From NCBI RefSeq assembly GCF_030272615.1, contig NC_081414.1, forward strand, positions 46,234,001 through 46,298,000: a DNA stretch of 64,000 nt. The letters run 5' to 3'. A program made the position numbers and the translations under genes. This DNA comes from Cryptomeria japonica (taxonomy: Eukaryota; Streptophyta; Pinopsida; Cupressales; Cupressaceae). Position 1 is the first letter of the stretch; each line of letters opens with the position of its first letter. The notes beneath the pieces were generated by a model. It was not told the origin of the DNA. It saw only the letters and a program-made list of their open reading frames with translations, and did no database searches. Of the stretch, positions 34,126-44,893 are shown one piece after another.

Positions 34126-35667
34126 ATTTTCACTGATCCATTACCTTCTCATACCTCTAATGCAATTGAGGCTAATGATTCCTCTCTCTCATCTGATGGT
34201 CTTGTGTCTATGACTCCGAATGTGATTAACTTTGTAGAGCAGCAAGAAAACCCTAAAGAACCTTCCATCACATTTGATTCTAGTGAAACTATCAGGGCAC
34301 CTGATGGTCCTTTATACATAGTTGCAAAAGTCAAGAATACACCTTGCCGTGGAGTGTTTATTGATCCTTCATGCATGGTTAATGTTATTACTGAAGAATT
34401 TCTTTTTACTTTGCAATTGAATCAAGTGATCTATGACAAAATAGATGTGATTGTGAAATTATTTGATGCATTTTCTTCTCCTGCAATTGGTTCTATTACA
34501 TTGCCTATTGAGGTCCATAACAAATCCCTTGATGTGAACTTTGCTATTATTCCATCTTCCGAACAATTTCGTGTGAAGCTTGGCTATCCTTGGCTATCTT
34601 CCATGAAAGCTATTGCTTCTCCTATACATAAGTGTTTGAAATTTCCCCATAATGGTGAAGTTGTTATTGTCAATCATAGTCTCTTTAAACCAGCTGAAAG
34701 AACCTCTAGTGTTCCTATTGATTACTTTTGGTCTAAACAATTCCAATCTCTTCCTCCGCGAAGTGATCATCTTTTCAAATCTTATCAAAAGTGGAAAACA
34801 GATATGATCCTATCTCTAAGTGAACCTAGAACACCTAAACTTGATATTCCTATTATTCTTGAGAAGGAAGTTTTTCCTTTGAAAGATAAAACTAATGTCT
34901 TTCCTCAAGAAGATTCCCAACCCGTTCCCATGGATGTGATTATGTCTATGCCTAATAAACCTTCTAAGAATAGACCTATACTTCCTCGTCATGATGGACT
35001 TGGTCTTCTTCCTAAACCAAATATTCCTCCTTTGTATGGAGCAGTCCCTCCTCCTTCTTTTTATAGAGAGAAGAGACCTTCCTCTTCTCCTATTATCCAG
35101 CCTAAGAGACCACAACCTAAACACCCAAGTGTTAAGGATGAGAACATTCCTCCTCCTCAATCTTCTCCACTTCCTACTAAGACTAGACAAAATCATTCTG
35201 CACGTGAACGCCGACGAAAGCGTTGTCTTAGAGCTCAAACTTTGCAATCCCCAAAAACACCTTCAACAAGCATTATTCCATTTTCTCCTCAGCCGGAAAT
35301 TGAGCCGAAATCTCCTAAACATAAGATGCATGATGGTCTTGATCCTGTGCGAATTAAAGACCCTATTTTTATAAATCTTGATGATGCTATAGATGAAAAT
35401 GTTATTCATGATGAAAATATTACTCCTCTTGCTTCTGATAGTGAATATGAACTTGTTGATATTGATAACCATTTATCTAATAAATTTTCTAAAGCACTTA
35501 TCCTAGCTCCTAGACAAGAACACCGTGGCTTGGGACATGAACATAGCCCTTGTTTGGATCTTGTGATAGCTCCATCTACTGTGTTGGATGTTCCTCCTCT
35601 AGCGTGTTCCCTACCTTCCCGAAACATTGATCAGCAAGATCGGGGGGTAGATGACGTGCTAGACTAG
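34126..35667 (+). pseudogene. element B protease-like domain and proline-rich C-terminus
   Basis: Same frame as gag, separated only by the TAG at 34123-34125; the open part begins at 34204. The retropepsin-like segment (about 34290-34680) has GVFIDPSCMVNVITEEF at the active-site position and VKLGYPWLSSMKAIASPIHK, equivalent to the LGRPWLHS motif. The active site reads DPS rather than DSG/DNGS, so proteolysis is doubtful. After it come about 300 residues rich in Pro/Lys with a basic patch (ARERRRKRCLRA, possible nuclear signal) and an acidic end (LDDAIDENVIHDENI), ending TAG at 35665-35667. No reverse transcriptase follows. Confidence 0.82.
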
Positions 35668-36406
35668 TTACATTAGCATAGCAGATTCTCTCCTCCTCTC
35701 TTGTGTTACTTCTTCTATATGTTATTCTCATTCTTCTATTTGTTGTCCTTAGTGTTGTCTACTTGAGGACGATGCAAACCATTGAGATCTCTCGATCTCT
35801 CTCATGTTGACTCAAAAGACACATGTGTTCCCTTCTTCTAGGTGATCTTCCTTGATTAGGGAATGAAGAACAATTATGCATACATACATATGATATACAT
35901 GAATTATCATATAGCATACTAACCCCGAGGAAGGCGAAGTCACCTTGTGCTTTGTGTTTTGTGTCTATTATCCTTGGGCTTATCTCACACTTGGGGGCTA
36001 AATCCTTGTGATAACGTGCTCCTTTCCTTTCTCATTCTTATATGTATCACTACCTTAAAGAAATCACCCCCGGTGAGGCGTGTGCGATCGCTTTAACGTA
36101 GGGGGGCATACATCCCGTCCATATCTTTTCAAGATACTTGAAAATTTCTTGGTAAATTTAGCCTTGCCTTGAAAATTTTTGATATCTTTCTTGCATGACT
36201 CATAGTGAGGGAACCTTACTACTGACAGTCATGGTGTTCCCTCATGATCTTCCCTTTTACTTTGTCAATTGAAGTCGTAAGATCCTTAGTCCACTGGGGG
36301 CTTGGTGTATCTTGCCTCCTTGACATGGTGAAAGTCTTTCAATGTTGTTTCCTTGTACTTTACCAGAAGTATGAGCATACATACTCCCGCTAAAGTGGGG
36401 GCTAAA
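35668..36406 (+). other. element B 3' non-coding region
   Basis: No ORF. Three TGGGGGCT motifs (35992-35999, 36295-36302, 36396-36403) and a run of six G before CATA at about 36101-36106. The last TGGGGGCT is the polypurine tract adjoining the LTR. The arrangement parallels element A. Confidence 0.7.
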
Positions 36407-37649
36407 TGTAGCGTCCTAAAATTGTGACACTTGCAATTTCGACTGCATTTCGGTCTTCACGATGCCAACGTAACACGCAACCTGAATGGAGACCCTGAAA
36501 CTTGCTCACGACACTGAAAACTGCATTTTTCAAGCACCCTGGCCTGAACCTCCTTGCACCCTGCTGTCCCGGGAGGTGGGACCAGAGCGCCCAGCGCCCT
36601 GGTCCCCTAGGACCATGGCGCCCAGTGCCCTGGTCCCTGGGCCTATTTTGGGCCCGGTCTCCTAAGGGGTCTCGGGTCTTTTTGTTTGCAATTTGGAAAT
36701 TAACTTTCCTGGTCGGCCTAAGGTCGGGAAAATCAGTCTATCAGCCCTAAATGACAAGTATATAAACTACATTTTCCTCTCTCATTTGGATAGAGACACA
36801 CATGATGGAAAAAGCATGGAAAATATACTCAAACATTCAAGCATTCAAGCATTCAAGCATTCATTCCAAGTTTCCATTCAAGGCTAAGTGTTGCATTCAA
36901 GTCAAGGATTCAACCATTGAAGAGGAGATCACATACTACATGCTACATACAACATACAACATACAACAAACAACAACATCTATACCTTCGCACATAAGGA
37001 TACAAACATCCTTACAACAAGGTATTAGTACTTGTTTTACATTACAGACATTTACATTTACAACACTTGCTCATTTCTTGGTTAATTCCAAAACCGGGGT
37101 TTGACCTAAAGGCAAACCCCTAATCCCTAACCCCCCAATTGTCTTCGCTTTTCTGTGTGTAGGTTGCAGGTACGCGGCTGAAATTGAAGATCTGGAATCC
37201 TTGTGCAGAGACGAACAGATCCCCCTTCGTTTCGCAGATTTTTCGGAGGACCGTGGCGCCCGGCGCCATCGTCCCGACAACTTTTGCTCAAATTTGCAGG
37301 ACAGCGCCGTATCGACATTTTACTGCTAATTCCAGGTCCACAGCTTCATACTGTATCCCTATCTCAATTTATAAGTGAATCTTTGTCACTTTCTATGCAT
37401 TCCTAGCTTAATTCTTCTATGCACATTCTTTACAAAAGAGGGTAGCCTTGCTTTCTTAACCCTTGAAACTCATTTAGCATCCAATCTTGCATTGCGTGGG
37501 ATTGGATTTTGTGGGTTTCAACCCCTCTTTTGAATGTAAAGTCTCTCCCCTAAGTGAAAACCATCAACCCTAGTGAATCTCCCTTCTCTCTCCTTGGAGT
37601 TGGAAGAGGGGAGAGCAACTAGGGTTCGATCGCGATTTTCTGCTTTACA
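36407..37649 (+). repeat. element B 3' LTR
   Basis: 1243 bp, very similar to 29786-31057 except for loss of one GC-rich unit and scattered substitutions. Ends CTGCTTTACA before the TSD GGTAG. TATA box at 36759-36766. Confidence 0.92.
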
Positions 37650-37654
37650 GGTAG

Positions 37655-38037
37655 CATGGATGAAGCTTGCCCTCAAGTGTAGAGTGCAAGAAGATGGGGG
37701 GACTACACATGATGCTTTTTTCAGGCATCTAGTTCCGTGGATAGTATATATGCTATGATTGACCAAGAAGGATAAGAGATGCGAGATGAATTGGGATTGA
37801 CTTGGTAAATGGGCTGGGATGGGAGCCATGGATAGGTGGAAGTTGGATAATTTTGACGCATGCATGAGCTAGATGTGGATGGTTGATAGGGTGATCCATG
37901 AACTTCCATGAGAATTTCCTCATACCAAGCTTTGAAGTTTGGATGTGGATTTTGGGTGGCCATGTAACCTCAAAATGCTGACAATAGGGGGATAAGTTAG
38001 GATTGGATAGACTTGATAAAAAAAAAGTAATGAGATG
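37655..38037 (-). mobile_element. L element interior, segment 3
   Basis: Non-coding, purine-rich on the plus strand like segment 2, with which it becomes contiguous when element B is removed. The translated minus-strand peptides continue the low-complexity pattern. Confidence 0.5.
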
Positions 38038-38852
38038 TATTAGAATTAATGACAGTCCCAAAGACACTGAGAGGGGGGGGGGGGGTGGTGAATCAGTTTC
38101 TAACCGGTTAGCAGAATATTTAAGCTTATTAATAAATTTGCATCCCAAAATAATGTACCAGTAAATAAGAATTAATGCAGCAAATAAGAATAACAGAGAC
38201 AACATAGAGAATACACCGTAACACAAGATATTTAATGAGGAAACCTGGTGTGGGAAAAAACTCAGTGAGATCTATGACCCACAATATTCACTCACTGGCC
38301 AATGAATAAATATTACTTACAATGAGGGGCCTACACATGCAGGAAGGCCAACTGCCTAGAGCTCACTGCTCAATAAGAGTCACACTAACTACAAAAGTGG
38401 ATTATGAAATCCTATACAATGTAATTCTTCAAATCAACATCAACTATGCTAGGTTCAATACTGGTTTAAGCTCAGTCTATAACCAAAACCTTATACAAAA
38501 TTTACCTTATGCATTCACATATAACATCCTTCCTTTTCCTTATTTTTCCTACATTCTCTCATACATTTGACTTACAAGATCTCATACATATGTGAGTCTT
38601 TTACAATGTATCATGTCGGCTTTACAAAAGATAATTACATTAAAATATAATAAATAAAATTTTATTCCCTGTCTGCTGGGGTGTCGGTATGCATTGTTGC
38701 CGCTGTCGGCGAAGTGCCTGTTGGTGTATGTAGAAGTCTATTGCTAGTGTCGGTAACTGCCGGTGGATTACCTGATGAATGCCAGTTGGTTTTCAGATGG
38801 TTACCGTCAATGACAATATCAACTATTCTCATAAGAGTGTAGAATGCCAACA
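38038..38852 (-). repeat. solo LTR of family D, TSD AGATG
   Basis: The 815-bp block is the reverse complement of the D 5' LTR at 52262-53057, bounded by AGATG (38033-38037 and 38853-38857). Its left edge reads TATTAGAATT where the D LTR predicts TGTTAGATTC, and its right edge reads AGAATGCCAACA. No internal region is attached, so LTR-LTR recombination probably removed it. A run of 14 G lies near its left end. Confidence 0.9.
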
Positions 38853-38857
38853 AGATG

Positions 38858-39052
38858 ATGTTCGATGAAGATGAGGACTAAGACTTAGAAAATTTAGATT
38901 GGATTGATGGATTGATTTTATTTTATTTTATTTTATTTGCTTGGATCGGGTTGAATTTGATTAGATTGGATTGGTCATTGGGTTAGGACAAGATTGATTT
39001 GGATTAAAATGAAACCTTAGCCCTTGGATTAGGACTTAAGTGAGGCATGAAA
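38858..39052 (-). mobile_element. L element interior, segment 4
   Basis: Non-coding, with a (TTTTA)n microsatellite at about 38916-38938. Leads into the 67-bp minisatellite. Confidence 0.45.
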
Positions 39053-39360
39053 GGATCCAAATGATTAAACCTTCTTCTACTTAGGGTAGACTTGCATGCC
39101 TAAGCATAATAGGGAAAAAGGATCCAAATGATTAAACCTTCTTCTTCTTAGGGTGGACTCGAACGCCTAAGAAAAATAGAGAAAAAGGATCCAAATGATT
39201 AAGCCTTCTTCTACTTAGGGTGGAATTGTGTGCCTAAGAAAAATAGGGCAAAAGGATCCAAATGATTAAACATTCTTCTACTTAGGGTGGAATTGCGTGC
39301 CTAAGTAAAATAGGGAAAAAGGATCCAAATGATTATACCTTCTTCTACTTAGGGTGGACT
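39053..39360. repeat. 67-bp minisatellite, left part
   Basis: GGATCC recurs at 39053, 39120, 39187, 39254 and 39321, exactly 67 bp apart. Each monomer contains CTTAGGGTGGACTTGCGTG followed by CCTAAG, an inverted repeat CTTAGG/CCTAAG around a 13-base loop. The array is cut by element C and resumes at 51986. Confidence 0.95.
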
Positions 39361-42300
39361 TGTTAGAACTCATTAAATTTGAGTCAAGTTTTGAGCCCCA
39401 TTTCGAAATGTTGATATTGCATTTTCAGAAAGGCACCTAATCTTGTTCAGGTGGCCTAGTTAAAGAGAGGGTAAAATGGAACCAGTTGATTTTCAAGGGG
39501 TAAGGCTTGGGAAGTGTGTCTTACACTTTTCATTTGGCCTATGCAGTGATGTGCAACTTTCAAATTTCAGTTCGGATCAATTTATCAGGTACCCATTTCA
39601 AGGGGTGAGCTGAAAGTGCATTTTAGGTGCAAAATGCATATTTTATCGAGTAGCCTACTTTGAGGTTATATATCTTTTACCCCATTGATTGTCATGGTAA
39701 AATTAAAAATGGATTCAATTCTATGAAAAAATGTGAGTCAGCATGCAAATTTTCAAGTCTTTATGAATCCATTTGCTCAATTTTCAAAGCTCAATCTATT
39801 TGTAGTTGGTGTTGTTTGACAAGTCCCTATTTCAGCTGCTAGTCGGAGCCCTGTTTTGCATAGGTGTAAAACTTGCCTTAGTGAGTGTCATGTCAGAATG
39901 TTTGTTCTAGGCTATTGTTGGTATAAATGAAAAGCTATGTTTCTAGTTTCAAGCTCCTACCAATCCATTTGATCGATTTTCAAAAGGGTTTCTTAGGCCA
40001 TCTGTTTCAGTGATCCGTACTTTCATTGCTACATTAGTTAAAGTGGCTATTTTCATGAGCGCACCATTTGCACCCAGTCATCCTTTCGGTCAAACTGAGC
40101 ATTCAAATATTTGATATGTACTTCAAGGTACCTATGTCTTAGATTTGAGGGTCTATGGAGATCATTTGATATTTTTAAGAAAGGCATCATGTGTTGCCTG
40201 TGCATTGACTTCATTAGGTCCACAGTGCCGACAAAGCCAATTGGTCATTTTTGACCATTAATATCTCTTCGCTCGGGATTCATCTTGAGAAACCGCTTAG
40301 CAGAGTTCATGCTTGTATATCAGAGTACACACCTATTAGATGGTGAGGTTCAGAAAGGTGTTTTGACTGGCTTGAAAATTACATCTTCTCGATTAAATGC
40401 GAAAATGTGGCGCAAGTGCCTGAAAATTGCAAAACTCAATTTGATGATCTGAAAAATGGTGCCGATCGATTCCACAGGTATGTTTAAGTTTCCTGAAGGA
40501 TTTCGAAGGTTAGTTGCATGAAAACAATTTTTTTTTTAGTTTGACCCACTTTGGGGCCCAACCTGGCTCATACCCATGCATTAATTTTAATGGCGAAATT
40601 TTCTTTTTTCCTCGCAATATATGCGTATCCATACCAGCTCGACTGCAATTCACCAATGGGAAAATGAAGAGTTATAAAGATATGATGATGAATGGTTTGT
40701 AAAGTGAATAGTTGTGTTATTCCTTTCTTGAGAAGGGGAGGCATTAAACTTCAGCATTAAACTTCAGCCAATGCAACAATGGGTAATTCAATATCTTCTC
40801 TATGTGTAGTATGGAGTGATAAAGGTCCACATTTGAAATTGAATCATTGCAATTGGTAAGTGAATTAGAGTGGCAGCTGAATATGAAGGAGGGGTATTCA
40901 TCAAACTTTTAACCAATGGCATTATGGCAGGTGTAATGCCAATATCTCCCTCTGCGTGGTTTTAAGAGCCTATAAACTTCAGCAAATGCTAAAGCTCCCC
41001 CACGTGAGTAGTAGAAGGAAGTTGAATGGGTTTTCAAATTCAACAAATGGAAAATCCCATGTGGAGGAGACATTGCATAAGCTTTCAAGCAAATGCAATT
41101 AGAAGCTGTAGAAGTAGTTCCACGCCCTCTGCCAGCAAACAGACTCTACAACTTTTCTAGCATAGTTCTCTCCCCACGAGGAAATCAATGCAACCCCTAC
41201 ATGGTATGGTGGAGGAGAGGCAACATGAGATTTCAGAAATAGTATCAGCCTCCTGCTACATGGGATTTGAAAGGGGCATAGAATTTTTTAAAAACAAATG
41301 CAAAATAGTAATTGGGAGGTGTAAATTCTCCTTTCTTTGTCATGAGCTGGAAGGTGGAGAGTCATGTGGAGGTGTTGGAAGGTAATTACAAAACCTTCAG
41401 GCAAATGCTACTAGTAGATGAAATTAAATCCTCTTCCTTGCATGGCTTTGACAAAGGTTAAAACAAGTTCAAAACCAAATGCAATTAGTAGTTTAGTCCT
41501 CCTGCATGATGTCTTGAGGAAGGCGTTAGAAATTCAAGACATTGCATTTGGCAAGGAAATGCTAGTCATACCCCATCTCCTTGCTGGCGGTGGTGTTTAA
41601 AGTAGGCAATGCAAACTTTAGCAAATATAATTGCTAGATGCTCAGCCATATTGCCTCCTTTTGTGTGGAATGTGGAGTGAGGAAAGGCATTGAAACTTCA
41701 AAATCCTCCCTTTGCATGGCTGGTAAGAGGGTTTTGTAAAGCATTTCAGCAAATGCACATGGTAGGCATAGTGCCAATTGCATCACCTTCATCATCTCTT
41801 CCTTCTGCGTGGTGTATGGAGAGTGCAGAAACATGAGGTAAAAGGAAATAAACCCCAAAGCAACAGAAAGCACAAGCACATGCATTTGGCACCATTAAAA
41901 CTTAAGGGAAAAGGTCAGAAATGCATTCTCAGGCTAAAATGTATTATCCCATATTTGCTAGGCAGGTGTCATTTGTGGTATTTATAACTAAAACTCCACC
42001 CATCTATAATGTCAAATCCTCATGAGGCTTTTCACGGATGGTGTTGGCTAGGTGACCAAGCGGACCCCACACGTGTGGGCATGCTTCCTGAGGTGACCAA
42101 GGAGGTCGACAAGTGGTGACTAGGTTGACCCCACACAGGCATGGATCCTGAGGTAGGCAAGTTTTGTAGAGAAAGGGCGACTTAACTGGTGAGCAGGTTC
42201 AGTGAGATCCGATGACGCGTGTTGTTTCGCGGGGTAAAGATGTGCGAGAGTTAAGCATCGCGAAGCAATGAAAAGACTAAAGATCGAGCATGTTCCATGA

Positions 42301-43865
42301 AGATCAACAGTGCACACGATTTTGTGAAGCGGAGATGCTCGCCGATTAAGCTTCGCGAAATGGCAAAGTGTTAAAGAGCCTCCAAGTTCAGCGAGATTTG
42401 ACGGTGCACGTGGATTCGTGAAGGAAAGATGCACACTCATTAGCCATTGTGAAATGGTGAAAGATGACATGGTGCACAGGTGGCAGGTCAAGGTGGCGGT
42501 CCAACTCACGGGTCTTGCTGATGTGTTGCTGAGGTGGCGATGAGCAAGCAGCCCAGTCGTAGTGACGAGGCGGACACATGGTGGATTGATGAGGTGTCAT
42601 TTGAGGTGGCACCTAGTGGACCTTATCAGTGAATCAGAGGCTACCACGTGGCAGGGCATGAGGCCAAAAAAATGGAGTGAAAATCAAAATTAAATATATA
42701 GTGCAAACTATATTAAAAAATTGAAAAATTTAAATGATGTGCACATATTGAATGTTTAATTCGCTCAGAGGTTGATTTTTGCCCGAAATATCAAGTATTA
42801 TATATCACCGGAAAGCTCTCTAGATAAGGAATCAAATCATGTAGTTAAGTTTAACAAATTTGGGATATTTTGAGAGAAATTTCCATGGGAAAGAATAAGA
42901 AAGTGAATTTCAGTTGGAGAAAGGGGACACATGACATGTTTTGCAGACCTAATTTTTTTCCCCTCTTCTTATTCCCATTTTCTTCTGATTGGTAAGGGTT
43001 CTAGAATTTTGGAGAAAGTGCTCCAGATTTCATGGCTTCCATTTCTGAATTTCTTGACCCAAATTTGTAGATTTCTATGGATCTTTTTAGGGTATAGAGA
43101 TTACATTGCAGGATGACATATTTTTTTTCTAGTTGTAGGTCTTGTTTGTGTCAGGCATGAGTAAATTTCCCACACTATTGTCTCTATGCCTATATTTCAT
43201 TGTTATGAATTGAATCCTTAAGGAGGATGAAATTTGTCAATTTCAAGGAGATTGTGTGATTGTTTGTAGGCATTTTTTAGTGAAGAGTCTAAATTCTATT
43301 ATCAATCATAAACAATGGAATGTGTCCCAGATCTGATAATTCTGTGAATGGAATGGAGTAATACATTAGTATAGGGTATTAATGCAAGAATATCTTGTAA
43401 GGAACACAAATTTGCATCTATGATTGGCATTTTGTAGTTCTGTGTGTGACTCTGTTGCTCAATGAACACGACACTAGTCTTTGAAAGATTTGGGGATAGT
43501 TTCAGATTAAAAAATTTAAAGACAAATCTTTTTCCATTTGTGTTTAGGGGTTGTGTTCTTTCATTCCAAGCTTTGTTTCATCTATGGTTTATACAGATTT
43601 AGTTAGTTTGTAGTGTGTTTCTAAATTGGGTGAGTTTGTGGAATGATCTATCTGCTTATTGTTGATGTAGTCATATGTCTGTAATTGTTGTTTTTAATGC
43701 ATCAAAAGGGTGTCCCCCCTAGGTCTAGCAGAACCTGAAGTGTAGAAGGATCAATTAGGGTCCTATGTTATGTTGTCCAAGCCCTGAGGTTCTTCATAGA
43801 TTGAATTGGCTACTTCATAGATCAATTGCAGGTGTACTTGGGTTAATTAGTTTTGATGAACAACA
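39361..43865 (+). repeat. element C 5' LTR (4.5 kb)
   Basis: Starts TGTTAGAACTCATTAAATTT, ends TTGATGAACAACA. Non-coding apart from chance ORFs. Around 40740-41900 the motif CTTCAGCAAATGC recurs many times with variable spacing, and 42195-42475 holds about three degenerate ~95-bp tandem units. A TATA-like AATTAAATATATAG lies at about 42689-42702. Confidence 0.9.
42195..42475. repeat. degenerate ~95-bp tandem repeat in C 5' LTR
   Basis: Three successive blocks share GTTCAGCGAGATyyGACGGTG-like starts, a CGTGNNTTTCGCGAAG middle and GATTAAGCTTCGCGAAATGG-like ends. The second LTR has the same block at about 50300-50575. Confidence 0.6.
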
Positions 43866-43869
43866 AAAA

Positions 43870-43887
43870 TGGTGACTTTGTTGGGGA
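43870..43887 (+). other. element C primer-binding site, Arg-tRNA type, first copy
   Basis: TGGTGACTTTGTTGGGGA starts four bases after the LTR. It resembles TGGCGACTCCGCTGGGGA, the complement of the plant tRNA-Arg 3' end used by Ogre-type elements, with four differences. Confidence 0.65.
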
Positions 43888-43958
43888 GAAAATGAACTAT
43901 TAAGAGTCTCTGGTTAAGAAAATTTGCTTCATATAATGTTGAGATTATCCCATCCGAG

Positions 43959-43989
43959 TCACCAGCAAAAATGGCGACTTTGCTGGGGA
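43959..43989 (+). other. second Arg-type PBS copy in a hairpin
   Basis: TGGCGACTTTGCTGGGGA (43972-43989) is a better match (two differences) than the LTR-proximal copy and lies about 100 bp downstream. CCAGCAAA and TTTGCTGG around it can pair, placing its centre in a hairpin. Confidence 0.6.
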
Positions 43990-44893
43990 AGTTGAATAGA
44001 AATTGCCTAATTTCATCCAGTTAGTTAGTCCATTGTATATGCATAGAGTTTGAAATTGATTTTATGATGAAGAGAATGTTCCTTGTTCTAGATCTATAGA
44101 ATGATATGTTTTTCATGTCATATTTTGTAAAAGAGTAACAATAAGTTCATGTTGCTGAGTTGTGAGCAAGTCCTTGTAGCTGTATGCAAACTTTTCCCCA
44201 ATTCCTTATTTGGGTGGTGACTCTGTGGTTCATACCAGTGTTGAATGTCCTTGCAATTAGTATTGTACAAGGTTTTTATGGTTTGATGTATAGTGCATAG
44301 ATATGGGTTATCACTGCTAATGCAGATTTACAGATAAATTCTTCATCATAAAAGTTTTATAGAGAAGTGCACTAAAAGATTTCAGTTCATACATAAGTCT
44401 GATGTATTTTCCAGATTTGTGTTAAATAGCCTGGAGTGAATTGGTTGCAGCAAGATTGAAGGAGGAAATAGAGAATTGAATTTGTGTTGAATGGCATTCT
44501 ATTGTTAAAAATGTCCTCTATGCAAGAGGTGGCGTCTCTGAGATAAAAGACCATGCTGAAAGTGGAAGTTAATCTTCAAATCTACAAGAGTTTACAGCTG
44601 CAATTATCCAGGTACAGTCATATATTTCAATACATTGAACATATTTTGGGGTATGTGAAAAGAGTAAAATAGTTTCCCTATCTAGTGTTTTGCACTTTGT
44701 TGAAAGGGAAGAAGATCAAAAATATTTGTATATTCAAAGTGTTGTTAAGTTTCAAGATCTTATATGTTTTCCTATAATATGCAAGTATCCATGAGTTTTA
44801 TGTCAAAAAGTGAAGAAGATAAATATGTAACTTGACATGTTTAGAAGTTGATGAATTTTTGGTGGGGTTGTGTATGAAGTTTGAGAAGTCATA
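43990..44893 (+). other. element C leader
   Basis: Non-coding region between the PBS and the Gag-like ORF. Nothing specific recognised. Confidence 0.6.

Larger units (their letters stand above)
29786..37649 (+). mobile_element. Ty3/gypsy element B, non-autonomous, TSD GGTAG
   Basis: LTRs 29786-31057 and 36407-37649, identical flanking GGTAG (29781-29785 and 37650-37654), a tRNA-Trp-type primer site at 31061-31080 and the same polypurine tract as element A. It encodes Gag and a protease-like domain in one frame with two internal stops and nothing resembling reverse transcriptase or integrase. Inserted into the L element. Confidence 0.92.

Noticed and set aside
32239-35667. Endogenous pararetrovirus (caulimovirus-like) fragment
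   Set aside because: No movement protein or RT; LTRs, TSD, PBS and polypurine tract show an LTR retrotransposon.
39053-39360. Regularly spaced repeats resembling a CRISPR array
   Set aside because: The whole 67-bp monomer repeats with no unique spacers; it is a minisatellite in a plant retrotransposon context.
42120-42509. 129-codon minus-strand ORF in the C LTR (and its partner at 50157-50579)
   Set aside because: Present in non-coding LTR; arises from the CpG-rich tandem repeats and is not conserved in sequence between the LTRs.
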